From: Cyanophora paradoxa
Lineage: Eukaryota; Glaucocystophyceae; Cyanophorales; Cyanophoraceae
Reading direction: 5' to 3'
Length of the DNA stretch: 35,878 nt
NCBI GenBank assembly: GCA_004431415.1
Contig: QPMI01000488.1
Coordinates: forward strand, 1-35,878
Below are positions 6,500 through 17,037 of this stretch, piece after piece. The position numbers and the translations under genes are program-made. The notes under the pieces were generated by a model, which saw only the letters and a list, made by a program, of their open reading frames with translations, had not been told where the DNA came from and ran no database searches. Every line of letters begins with the position of its first letter. Position 1 is the first letter of the stretch.

Positions 6500-9400
6500 T
6501 TAAATCTTTGCATTTCTGGATAATTCTTTAACGGCTTCTATGAGAACTGGAATTAAACCTGTGTATTCGAGAGCTAAGTAGCCATCGTCTTGTTTTGCTC
6601 TCACAACTTCTGGTATTACCTGTTGCACATCTTGCGCAATTAAACCTAATCTTGTTCCATCTTTTTCACTTCCGATTCGTTTAAAACTCACTCCTTCTAA
6701 TTTCTCTATTGCTGAAAGAGCGCCAGTTATCTTTTTAATATCGGTTTTGTATCTTCTATCGCTACCTTGTCCGAGATAGTTTCTAACCCACATGTATCCA
6801 TCATCATTTATAAATGCTACATGTGTATCCCACGTATTTCTAAATTCTACTACTGTTGTTGCATGTCCTCTAATATATGTAGTTGATGCTGAACCGAAAT
6901 ATATTCTTGAATAACCTTCACTTGAAGTAATCCAAGTTCCGGTTGCCCAAATGGTGCGTTCATCTTTACTAAAAACGTTATCCCAACTTATAAAACCATT
7001 TGCTGGGCTGTTCTTCCTTTTCTTTTGTCCATCCAATCATACCAATGTGACATCTCCCTTCCTTGCAACAAATCTTACATGGGAGAATGTATCACAATGG
7101 AAAGAAGTCCATGTTAAGCCATCATGCCAGTCTGAATCGTAATTATTTGAAACGGCTTGGTAGCAATTCACCCTCATAATGTGATGCCACCTCCCATTTC
7201 GATAGCCTCCAATATCGAAATATCTGCAATTTGTCCAACACATATACTGAACATGACATGTTTTCATATTGCCAGGGACTTCAATTTGCGCCCAACCACC
7301 ATCTGTTTCATCGCCTGAAATGTTACTATAAAATCCATCGACTGGATTTGTGTAGGTTGGTGTCCAACCTGTTGTCCAAGATCCACTAAATGATAGACCG
7401 GGGAGCCTGTCCCACTCCAAGTATCAAAACTGGTAATATTTCCAATTGAATAGTGACATCTGTTAACGACAGATAGGATGTAGGAATAGTAGGTTTACTA
7501 TAAACATTATTCCAATGAATAAAACCGGTAGAACCACCATGTGAACTACTATTAGCTCGATCGTGTGTAAAACCAATACCCATAATGTGAACTCTTCCGA
7601 CTCTCGGATAAATACGGAGGTGAGTAAATCGACCGGCAAGGAAGATTGGGACATTATTAACTCCATGGTGATGGTTATCTACACTACCATCGTGTGGGTG
7701 ATAATTATTTACTCTTGTAATAAATACAATTCCATTTGCTCTAACTCCCCAAATCTCAAAGTAACGGCAAGAATTCCATGGTAAATGTGTTAGGAATGCT
7801 GTCCCATTCACCAATGCGGTAGGTATTGTATACTGAATCCAAGTAGTTGTAGAAACTTCATCATTGCCTTCACTGTTATAGGCATAACTTCCATAATTGT
7901 ATCCTGGATCCCATTGCCACCCACTACCGATTGTCCAAGTTCCGCCCGATGAATGATAAGCACCACCCGCTACTGTGTCGTCGAAACCGTAAAATTTCGG
8001 AATCTCATAACCATTTCTTTTTAATGTTGCAACATCTATTGTTGTTGCACCAATGGTGGTAGCGCTTATTGTCGGAACTGTCAAAGTGTTGTTTACCCAA
8101 AGGTTACCATTGTCATAAGACTTCAAAATGGCTGTATCTCCTGAATTTCTAAATTCAATTGACACACCTTCACCATTCCCATACCCTCGAATATATGTTG
8201 TATTACCACTACCAAACCAAAACCTTGGAATATTATCTGTTGATTTGTGCCAGTCCACAGAATTCACTGTCAATAAACTACCTAATGTATAGGTCGCTTC
8301 TGCTTTTGTTGCATAAGTTGCTGCAAAATCCGGTTTGCTAAACACATTGTCCCAACTTACCATTCCAATCTCATTATCTGTTGCTCTCTGTCTACTCCAA
8401 CCGAAAACACCTGTGAGATGAATGCGACCTTTCTTTCCTTGGACGTAAATATACTTGTAGAATTCACAATTGATTGAGATGAATAATATACTGTTATGTG
8501 TTCCATCCTCATTCACAGACTGGATTCCTTGATAGGCGTTCACACGTTTTAAAAAGTGCTGTTTGTTATTGACTGTCTGACCATAGATATCAAAGTATCT
8601 ACAATTATGCCATGGCATGTGTTGAATATAAAACGACTTCATACCTGCGGGAACAGCCCATCTCATCCAACAACCACTGCAATCTTCATCATTTTGTGGT
8701 GTTGTGTAGCATCCTGTTTGTCCTGTTCTTCCAGTCCATCCTGTAACAGTCCAATTATTAGCGCTTCGATCTGTTGATATAACATCTAATTGGTCAAAAT
8801 CATAACCTTTTGTATTGTTGTCCCACTATTTGTAGAGTGGTAGCATTCACAGTTCCATTAACAGTTCCACCTGTTAGAGGTAAATAATTCCCAAGAGCTG
8901 CTGTCAACTCTGCATCTGTTGCATAGCTATTTAAACTGGCTGAGGTCAGATATCCTTTATTGTTAAGGTAATCATCTGTCACTACTCCTGAAAGGGTGGT
9001 ATTGTGTAAGTTTTTGGCTGCCATCCTCTGATTGACTTCTAAGGCTCCACCTGATGTCGTTTTAATCCATGCAATCTCACATTTCCCATGATCATCTGTG
9101 GGTTGTCCCACAACAGGAAGGTAGTTTACAACTTTCTCCCTTGTGAACACAATTTTAGGTCTTGCTCCATCATATGCGCTTTGATCTGTAACGTTTATTT
9201 GAATAGCTGCTGAAAAATCGGCTACTTGTCCTGTTTCACCTGGGTGATAATTCGTAACATAGATACTGGGAAAGTATCATTTACTCCTACATTAAATCAC
9301 CATCATAAACTCCATTTACGATTGGATCCCTGGGTAATCTTACTGCAAGAGTTCCCTCCATTGGAGTGCCTGTTTGACCTGTAAAAGTCCCATTGAGACT

Positions 9401-11984
9401 AACATAATGATTATTCAAATACAATCTTTCAGGTGTATTACTCGATTGGTAAAGTGTGACTCCATTAAAAACATTTCCGATTGCATTCAACTGTGCAAAC
9501 ACTGGTTGTTGATCGATTTCACTCCAAGGGTGTCTGTGATTGCAGTTGGTGATCTGGGAATAATCATGACTGTGTGGATCAGGTGGAAAGGTTAATGGTG
9601 GATTCGTGATATGTTCCCATAAATGCTCATGGGGACTGGGTGGGAAGGTTAATGGTGGATTTGTTATATGCTCCCATAAATGCTCATGTGCAAAATCTGT
9701 TATTTCATCTTTTGTGTGGGTGTGGTTATCGATCCAACCTAAAACTACATTGGATGTAGGATGATTTGGTAGATTCGCTTCAATATTCACAGTCAAATAG
9801 TCAACTTCTAGATTACTTCCGTAAATATTACTTGCCCATAGGTTACTTGTGAAAATATTACTTGTATAAAGGTTACTGGTGTAAATGTTACTTGTGACTG
9901 TAAGGTTTGTGTCATTTTTGATCACAAAAAGAGAAAGAATATTTGTGAGTTCACCTTCATCAATATATCCTTGCTCTTCTAAATAATCCTCTGTGACCAC
10001 TCTCGAAATATTTTCATTGTGTATGTTTTTTGCAGCCATCCTCTGATTGGATTCCAGAACCCCACCATAGTTGGTTTTAATCCATGCAAGCTCTGCTCTC
10101 CCATAATTATCATTTGCAGTTCCCACTATGGGAATGTAGGAATATTTATCTCTGCTGAATACTATCATTGGTCTTGAGCCATCTAAACTGCTTACATCTG
10201 CTACATGAACCTGTATAGCAGAGTTGTAATTTTGGTAGGTTGCTGGGTCTGTTGGGACTCTGAATGTATCTGTGGGAATGTCAGCCTCCATGTAGCTTGA
10301 CACAAAGATATTTGGTATGGTTGCTCCTGGTTCAGGTGGTGGATTATAAGAGCCTGGTAATGTCCTAATATGAAGTGGTCCTCTCATAGCTGAATTCGCA
10401 AGTGTCCCATTCACATGTACATAGTGTTCATTCAAAAAGATTCTTTCTGGGACATTACAAGTCTGATAAAGAGAAACCCCCAAGTTATCAAGAGGCTCTA
10501 CCTTTGCGAATTCTGGTTGGTCATTAATCTCATCCCAAGTATGTTCATGTTTGCTTGGTGGGAACTCAGTTGGAATCCCATCAATTTCACCCCAATCATG
10601 CCTGTGATCCTCTGGTGGATACTTTTGAGGTTTGCCTAAGATCTCATCCCAATCATGATTGTGATCCTCTGGGGGATACTTTGCAGGTTTATTATTAATT
10701 TGTTCATAATCAGGGAAGAACTCCCAGATCTCAGGTCGAAATCCATCTGGTAACAATTCCTCATGGGGTTCATAAGGTTGCTCATAGTCAACAGCTGGTG
10801 GATCATGACCATCTGGTAAATACTCCTCATCAGGTTCATAGTTCTGTTCATACTCATATTCTTGTGGGTCAAAACCATCTGGGAGTATCTCCTCCTCATT
10901 GGGGTCAAACTGATCATACTCATATTCTTGTGGGTCGAAACCATCTGGTAAATACTCTTCCTCATCTGGAACGAATTGATATTCATCAAGCTCTAATATA
11001 TCGACTTCAGGAGGTAAATACTGCTCATCTATTTGCTTTCTGGGTTCAATTATAGGTTTATTGCGAACTTGCTCCCAACTAACAATATGCTGCCCAAAGG
11101 CTACATCTTCAGTTGCTGTGTATTCTCTTCCAGGCTGTTTCTTTGGTGTTAAATCGGGAGGTCCATTTGGAAATGGAATAGGGAATGGAACTGTTGGTCC
11201 ATTGGGACCATAATGCTCAATTATTTCCCTTAGAGTTTTCTCACTCACAAGTTTCTCCCCATTTGCATACACATTGCTGCCATGGATATTTCGCCATTGC
11301 CTGGTTCTAATTCCAAGGTCTTTCACATTGCTATACAAAGGCAAAAGGTGCCTATCCATTTCGACTAAATCAGGATGTAAATGGATTGCTACTGGTTGAC
11401 TGGGGCTACTGTTGATTGTAATTGATGGCTTTTTTGATGGACATCTTTTGGAGTAAAAAACCCAAAAGGCTCATTCCTCGCAAAGTCATATGTAATATCC
11501 TTGGGGTATACATCATTTGTGTAGGAGACCTGATTTGTGTTGGCAATGGGACCCACTTGCAATACTTGGGGACCTCAGCTTTTGCAGTGCTGCCCTCATT
11601 GTAAATTCGCAAAGCTGTGTTCTGTTTGCCCTGCTCATCTTGAACATTGAAAATCAATCGACCACTATCGAACCTGGAAGGTATATCTGGGTGAGTGCCA
11701 CTGGTTTTTAGTTTCCTAGGTCTCCTTCTTGTTGCTTTGATCTCTGCCACTTGGTTTGCTTTCACATTACCCAAACTAAAGGCTACACTGACATCCTCTT
11801 TATCTGGATCGGTTTGATTCACAGATAAAGCATGCTCCCTTGATTGAGTCTTTGATGAATTATCAGAGCTGTGGTCAATTGAAACTGAACCCTTTACTTT
11901 AATATTATCAAAGTTCACATGCTTGGTGCTGCTTGCATTATCATCTTGAATGGTTTCTAGATTTGGTGGGTAATTGAAGCTCAT
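6500..11984 (-). CDS. Giant fibre/adhesin with peptidase S74 C-terminal chaperone (about 1,800 aa, frame-broken)
   Basis: One minus-strand locus split by several one-base frame changes; open segments are 11984-11406, 11359-9287, 9150-8800, 8666-7386, 7420-7037 and 7036-6500. Order from the N-terminus: a Ser/Asn-rich head (MSFNYPPNLETIQDDNASST); four to five ~23-aa acidic repeats containing LPDGxxP (about 10990-10710); repeats of PPxxHxHxWxEI (about 10700-10510 and 9700-9510); a (T/A)SN(I/L)(Y/F/W) array (about 9900-9800); two copies of a module ending WIKTxxGGxLExNQRMAAKN; three copies of a ~130-aa domain with NCRYFDI and a WxNVxSK linker; and a terminal S74 domain (SDRRYKTDIKK...GLIAQDVQQVIPE...LIPVLIEAVKEL). 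S74 domains trimerise fibres and then self-cleave. HxH repeats are typical of metal-bound trimeric phage fibres. Probable host-binding spike. Confidence 0.85.
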
Positions 11985-12027
11985 GGCTTTTACTATATGG
12001 ATTTATAAAATTCCTGATAAGTAAAAG
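11985..12027. promoter_or_regulatory. Divergent promoter region between fibre and patatin genes
   Basis: A 43-bp AT-rich gap between the fibre start codon (minus, 11984) and the patatin start codon (plus, 12028). It contains CTATATGGATTTATAAAATT, offering TATA-like boxes in both directions. No other sequence is available for initiation unless promoters overlap the genes. Confidence 0.45.
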
Positions 12028-13582
12028 ATGCCTCTCAAGGTCGTTTTAAGTCTTTCTGGCGGGGGTGCAAGGGGCATTATCATAACCAGGCTGCTAAAAG
12101 AAATCGAAAATCGAACTGGCAGGAGAATAATCGATCTTGTGGATCTTGTGAGTGGAACTTCCACTGGTGGGATCATTGCAATAGGTTTGAATATAAGGCA
12201 TCCTGATAGACCAGGTGAACCTAAACTGACAGCAAACGATTTACACAATATTTACCTAACTCAACTGCCTTTGATTTTCGCAAATCCTCGAAATATCATT
12301 GAAAATGCCCTATTTAACACAAAGTATGATGTGGGACCCTTGGAGACTGCAATCAATTCAGTTACTGGGGAATCACTAATACAGGATTCCCTAAAGGACA
12401 TTGTGATCACATCCTTTGATACTCAGAATATGAAACCAATATTTATCACAAATGATAACAATTACAGCTTTCTGCCTTGTAAGATTGCTGCTAGGGCTAC
12501 CTCTGCTGCTCCTACATATTTCTCTCCTGTAAGCATTGTTGATTTCAATCGGGGAGTATTTGTCTGTCTCATTGATGGTGCCATTTCGGGAAACAATAAT
12601 CCCAGTGTGTGTGGTTACAGCCATGCAAAGAAGATTTACAGTGATGATGATGATATTATAGTAATAAGCATCTCTTGTGGAGAGGTGGACCCACATTTAG
12701 AGTCTGATTATGTGGGTTATGCTTATGAGACTGTGAACAGCTGGGCATTCTCTCATGGATTGCCTCAACAGATGGAAGCCCATTGATTAACATGCTCATG
12801 GCTGCAAGTGAGCTTTCTGCCCTTGATAAGATGGAGGAGTTGTTACCCTACAACTATGATCAGGATTATGGGAGATACTATAGGCTATCAGTCCCACTTC
12901 CAAATCATATAGTAAGCTCCCTGGATGACACTTCTAAAATCCCAGACATGCTTGCATTCACTGAAACCTACATAGCAGCAAACAATGATATGATTAATAA
13001 GCTTTGCAGCCTACTAGTAGCAAACTATGAACTGAAGAACCCTTCAAAGGCTTACATTTCATCCACTCTCACTACATCACCTCCTTTGGATGCCAATTGG
13101 TATCAGCTTGCAGATGATGCCTTTACTGCCTCATCCTCTGTGACAGGTAAAGAGCCTTTCATGGCTAGACCTTCAGCATTTGGCTGGGAAGCTGGAGCCT
13201 ATGCTCCTGAACAGATATGGGAAAACCCCACTGAATACCTTCAAGTTGCTTTTCCATATACTTTTGAACTCTCCTCTGTGATTGCCTATGGATCAGGGAC
13301 ACCAATGCTTTTATTAAGACTTTCAATGTGGCAACATCCACTGATGGGATCAACTGGTCTTTTATTCGATCAGATGGGCAAAACAAAATATATGTCTGTG
13401 AGAACATTAACAATGCTCACAACTCTGGTGATGTGGCTCTATTGAGTGGGTTCCCTCTCAGCATCAAGGATGCTTTTTACATAGGTTATTCTCTGAGAAT
13501 AAGATATATTCGCATTTATCCCCTTGTGTATGTGAATGCTCCCACAATGAGAGTTGACTTTACAGGTGCCTTTATTCGATAA
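12028..13582 (+). CDS. Patatin-like phospholipase fused to a discoidin-like domain (frame-broken)
   Basis: The first 252 residues form a patatin domain: oxyanion loop GGGARG (residues 11-16), nucleophile Ser45 in SGTSTGG, and catalytic Asp183 in the DGA motif. Both halves of the Ser-Asp dyad are present, so lipid acyl hydrolase activity is expected. A one-base frame change near 12780 continues as LINMLMAASELSALDKMEEL, then EPFMARPSAFGWEAGAYAPE and NPTEYLQVAFPYTFELSSVI. A second change in a T run near 13310 leads to FNVATSTDGINWSFIRSDG and RIRYIRIYPLVY, resembling F5/8 type C (discoidin) sugar- or lipid-binding domains (LQVDFG...VxxSxDGxxW...RxIRIxP). Full length about 515 aa. Next to the fibre, an entry or membrane-penetration role is plausible. 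The C-terminal domain call is less certain. Confidence 0.8.
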
Positions 13583-14501
13583 ACTCCAACTGAAAAGAAT
13601 TATCGATTCCATTCATATCAATCAGTTCACCAAAGTAATCTTTAAACTCCACAGTGAGTTCCCTTATCACCAGGTTTCTGTCATTGATTTGAATAAATTC
13701 TGCATGTTCACCACTATGGTAAACATAGCCCCCTATATCTTTACTCAATTGCAATCTAAGGATAGCTCCCTGGTTTTGTGGTTGCGATTTTGGAATTATA
13801 TTGTGTCTGCTGGCAAAGGGGACAGCTCTTTAATATGCATGTACAGATACTGCTCAGCATTCATATCAGACATCTTCCTGCTGTCAAAATAATATTGCAA
13901 GGGCTTAGAGGAGAGTCTGGTCCTGAGAAGGTGATTCCCCATGCTGGTGATCAGGTGTAATAGGTTTGCCATCATACTTTAAAAGGTTCTCAGGTCGATA
14001 GGGAGATCCACCAACAGGAGGAGTGCTATAATACCCAGTGGTGTATTCAGTAGAACTTACACCCAAAAGCTTTCCTATTCTCTGGTTGCTTGCAATAAAA
14101 CGAAACTCATGGTTACTGTAAAACTCCACTTTATAGGTTGTTGGGTTGTAGAATATCTTGAACTCAAAAGCTACTGTTTTGCCTGCAATAGTTTGGAAGC
14201 TTGAATAGTTCAGCCCATAATTATAAGGGTGTGTGACCCCAAAATGACCCTGATTGATGTAGCCACTGGGAAGGGGATACACTTGTTGTGTGATCACTTG
14301 GTTATATGAACCATCTTGGTAATTAAACTGAACTGTTAGATGATCAGTTCCCACACTGTTATAGATACTGTTTGGAATCTCTGCATAGAGAACCCTACAT
14401 TCCCTTGGTCTCTCTACTGGAGTTGTGAGGGTGACCCTGTAAGAGTTTTCATTTTGTCCTTGGCTTCTATCCCTGCTATCAATATTAACGAGCCGGTTCA
14501 T
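13572..14501 (-). CDS. Minor capsid / penton-like virion protein (frame-broken near 13900)
   Basis: 198 aa open from ATG 14501: MNRLVNIDSRDRSQGQNENS, then YRVTLTTPVERPRECRVLYA and EIPNSIYNS. A shifted frame continues through MSDMNAEQYLYMHI and QPQNQGAILRLQLSKDIG to ELIDMNGIDNSFQLEFIE, stop at 13572; total about 310 aa. The N-terminal plan (IDSRDR...F.V.L...V..V.L..aEIPNS.YN) and an ending with F.G....L.FEI are shared with the divergent gene at 14531. Proteins with this start and end occur among minor capsid/penton-like proteins of large and Polinton-like DNA viruses. The role is inferred from layout and position beside the MCP. Confidence 0.6.
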
Positions 14502-14530
14502 TTTAATATATAAATATAGATAAAAGAAGA
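14502..14530. promoter_or_regulatory. Divergent promoter between two minor capsid-like genes
   Basis: A 29-bp gap, almost pure A/T (TTTTAATATATAAATATAGA), between start codons pointing away from each other. TATATAAATATA can serve as a TATA box both ways, suggesting coordinated expression of the two virion proteins. Confidence 0.5.
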
Positions 14531-15541
14531 ATGCCTGTGGATTACATCGAGGTTAGCTCATTTAATACAATCTCTGGTGATGGTCCCACATCAAGCTTTG
14601 TGGCTAGACTCCCCAGTAGTTATGAGAATGTGAGGGCTGTGAGACTGGTCTCAGCCGAATTTTATAACAGTATCCCTATGGTGAGTGGTGAAACCAAAGC
14701 AGGAGATGTGACAGTTGACAATGCATTTAGCATTTATTATTCTGAACAAACTCCTGGAGCTGGAAGCTCAGGAATTCCAACAGTTCGCCCAGCTGCTGAC
14801 TATGAACAATGGAAACAATTCATTATAAGTCGAAACACCCCCATCCAAAGCCACCAGCAACTGGTGAATGTAATTAACTCTAAATTCGAAGGCAGAAATC
14901 CCCAACCATCCATTCGCTGCAAATGGGATGAATCACTGAAACGAATTATATTCCACTCAGCAGTACCATTTTACTTGGCTTTCTCAGTAGCTGTGAACCC
15001 AAGCCAACAAACAATCCAAAAGCTGTTGAGTTCAGCTAGACTGCTGGGTCTTGATCCTGGAAGATATGGTAACTCCCCAATCCAATCACAGGTCTATGAT
15101 GCTCTCACTGATGGAATCTTTACTGGTGGTCGCGTGAATGGCATTATATCTTCTTTTGAGCCTGAGAAGACCAGGGACAGTGTTTTGTTTGTGAGAGTAA
15201 AGGAGCTGGGTGATCTGGTGCAATGTGGGGATGGTCTTCTGACTGGTTACTTTCACAAAATAGTGGTCCCTGATAAAGACTATGGTGAGCATGTTGTTTA
15301 CAATTCAACAGAAGCTCACCCACTTTACAAATACTATAATAAAAAGGTTGGATTATCCACTTTCTCGGTTGATATTGTAAATGCTATTAATGAACCAATT
15401 GATTTTGAGGGTCAACCTGTTCATCTTACCTTTGAAATTCGCTATGGTGATGAGCCAGCTGGGGACCCAGTTTATGAATACTTCAAGATGCGAATGTCAC
15501 AGCTTCACCCTTCCTATCCAGTTATTACAAACTTCGCATAA
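14531..15541 (+). CDS. Minor capsid / penton-like virion protein, 336 aa
   Basis: Intact. Begins MPVDYIEVSSFNTISGDGPT then SSFVARLPSSYENVRAVRLV and SAEFYNSIPM, the same plan as the minus-strand neighbour (short beta motif, F-x-x-x-L, V-R-x-V-x-L-x-S-A-E, N-S-x-x). The C-terminus reads LSTFSVDIVNAINEPIDFEG and VHLTFEIRYGD, a typical final jelly-roll strand pattern in such proteins. It lies 53 bp upstream of the MCP on the same strand. Single-jelly-roll penton proteins seal icosahedral vertices and anchor fibres. Structural role inferred from position and pattern. Confidence 0.65.
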   Translation: MPVDYIEVSSFNTISGDGPTSSFVARLPSSYENVRAVRLVSAEFYNSIPMVSGETKAGDVTVDNAFSIYYSEQTPGAGSSGIPTVRPAADYEQWKQFIISRNTPIQSHQQLVNVINSKFEGRNPQPSIRCKWDESLKRIIFHSAVPFYLAFSVAVNPSQQTIQKLLSSARLLGLDPGRYGNSPIQSQVYDALTDGIFTGGRVNGIISSFEPEKTRDSVLFVRVKELGDLVQCGDGLLTGYFHKIVVPDKDYGEHVVYNSTEAHPLYKYYNKKVGLSTFSVDIVNAINEPIDFEGQPVHLTFEIRYGDEPAGDPVYEYFKMRMSQLHPSYPVITNFA

Positions 15542-15594
15542 ATTAAGGATCATTGGTAGATTTTTTATGTTGCAGTATAATAAAAGAGAATATA

Positions 15595-16964
15595 ATGGAT
15601 ATCACTTCCACTCTTCAAAGACTTTCGCTGAAAGAAGCCCTAACAACCCCAGAAGAGGCGAAAGCCTTTTTCCTGGATAACTCCCTTATGCTTGGTCTCG
15701 AATCCAAATCTAAGCCAGTTCTAGTTGTTGTGAATCCCAGCAATACTTTTGAGAATAATGTTGGAAATCGCATTTCCTTCAAGCTACCTCGCTACAATTT
15801 CTGTGGAAAACTCGAACTTGCTTTCGACCTTCCAGCCATCACGTTTGCTGGTGATACTGACCTAGTTCGCAATGGATACACTCGCCCAGTTGGTGCTTTA
15901 GTTCAGCGACTTGAAATTACCTATGGATCTTACACCTACCATATTCCATCTGATTTCCTTGCTCATTTCCCCCTGGTCTATTATTCGGAGGATCAACTAG
16001 CTAAAAGAAGCGATCAATGGGCATGGTTCATGGCATCCCTGCTCATGGAACCAACCGCCTTGGTGGCTCATTCTTTGTTGAAATTCCTGTGCCTTGGCTA
16101 AATCACTACCTTCCCCTTGGTGCTTTATCTGGTGAAATGGTTGTTACTGTTTGGTTTAAGGATGCTGGAAAGGGTTATGTTGAAACTTCCTATGGTGGTC
16201 GCTCTCTCCCTGTTGTTGGTGGGACAGTTGCTGATAAGACAGAAGATGATGGTCTTGGTGATACTGCTAATGCCACACTTGCCCATGTTGGTCAAAATAT
16301 CACAACTTTCAGTCTTGGTGCAACAACTCCTGTTATTTCTATTACTTCTCCTCGCCTTTACATGCATGCTGTTAATGTTTCTGATGAGCTTTTCGCTACT
16401 GTAATTGAAAAGGTTAAGACTACTGGCATGGCTATTCCTGCTCTAGACATTGGGTTTGTAGATGCTAGTGCTTTCCCTGCCAAGGGCAATGCCCAACCCA
16501 ATCGAATTAACCTCTCTCAAATCTCAGGTCTTGTATATGCTCTGCTTGTTTCAGTTCGTGATCATGAAACTGTTGACAAATCCAATGGCTCCCACAGTGT
16601 TCTTAAGACCTATGCCAACTCCAAAGACATCACATTCACAACTGAAATAAATGGACAGCGACTTTTTGCCACTGAGCCAATTTCCCTACTCAAAGGTGCT
16701 GAGCTAATTGCTGATGCCTTCAAATGCTCTAACATGGATAAGGTTGCTGATCGCTATGTCCTTTCAGGACTCCCATTCTGCCTTGATGGAGAAAAGGCAA
16801 TTCGAAATATTGCTCAAAGTGGATTTGTTGACCTGACAAATTCCTCATCTTCATTCCTCACCCTCTACATGCCTTCAGATAAGACAATTGATGTTAATGT
16901 TCGCGCTCTCATGCATAGCTTCATTATTGTAGACAAAGATGGATTACGTCGTATAAATTTGTAG
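15595..16964 (+). CDS. Major capsid protein, double-jelly-roll type (one frame change near 16015)
   Basis: ATG at 15595 follows TATAATAAAAGAGAATATA. About 456 codons in all. Segment one (MDITSTLQRLSLKEALTTPE; PVLVVVNPSNTFENNVGNRI; SFKLPRYNFCGKLELAFDLP) runs to KRSDQ, where a one-base change (CAATGGG) shifts the frame; segment two continues MGMVHGIPAHGTNRLGGSFF, EIPVPWLNHYLPLGALSGEM, and ends LRRINL. The sequence has the features of Polinton/virophage capsomers: an N-terminal strand with R-x-x-F-K-L-P, P-W near a central hinge, and length in the usual 450-600 range. It is followed by the nuclease and the packaging ATPase, the usual morphogenesis neighbourhood. MCP identity is strongly supported by context, less so by sequence alone. 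Confidence 0.78.
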
Positions 16965-16988
16965 TAATCTTACCATTTCTCGTAAGGC

Positions 16989-17037
16989 ATTTAAAGAAAA
17001 AATGATTATTTATTTTTGAAATCTTTTACAAAGTAAA
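16989..17037 (+). promoter_or_regulatory. TTTAAAG-type promoter upstream of the nuclease gene
   Basis: ATTTAAAGAAAAAATG at 16989-17004 followed by AT-rich TTATTTATTTTTG. It resembles the TTTAAAG boxes before the primase, small basic and RING genes but lacks their TATATATA core. It suggests that this gene is expressed separately from the MCP. Confidence 0.35.

Noticed and set aside
6500-11984. Five or six separate fibre genes
   Set aside because: The open segments share repeat modules across the breaks, lie in one order on one strand, and have no promoters between them.
15595-16964. Programmed ribosomal frameshift in the MCP
   Set aside because: There is no convincing slippery heptamer with downstream pseudoknot, and similar one-base breaks occur in many genes and in the host gene.
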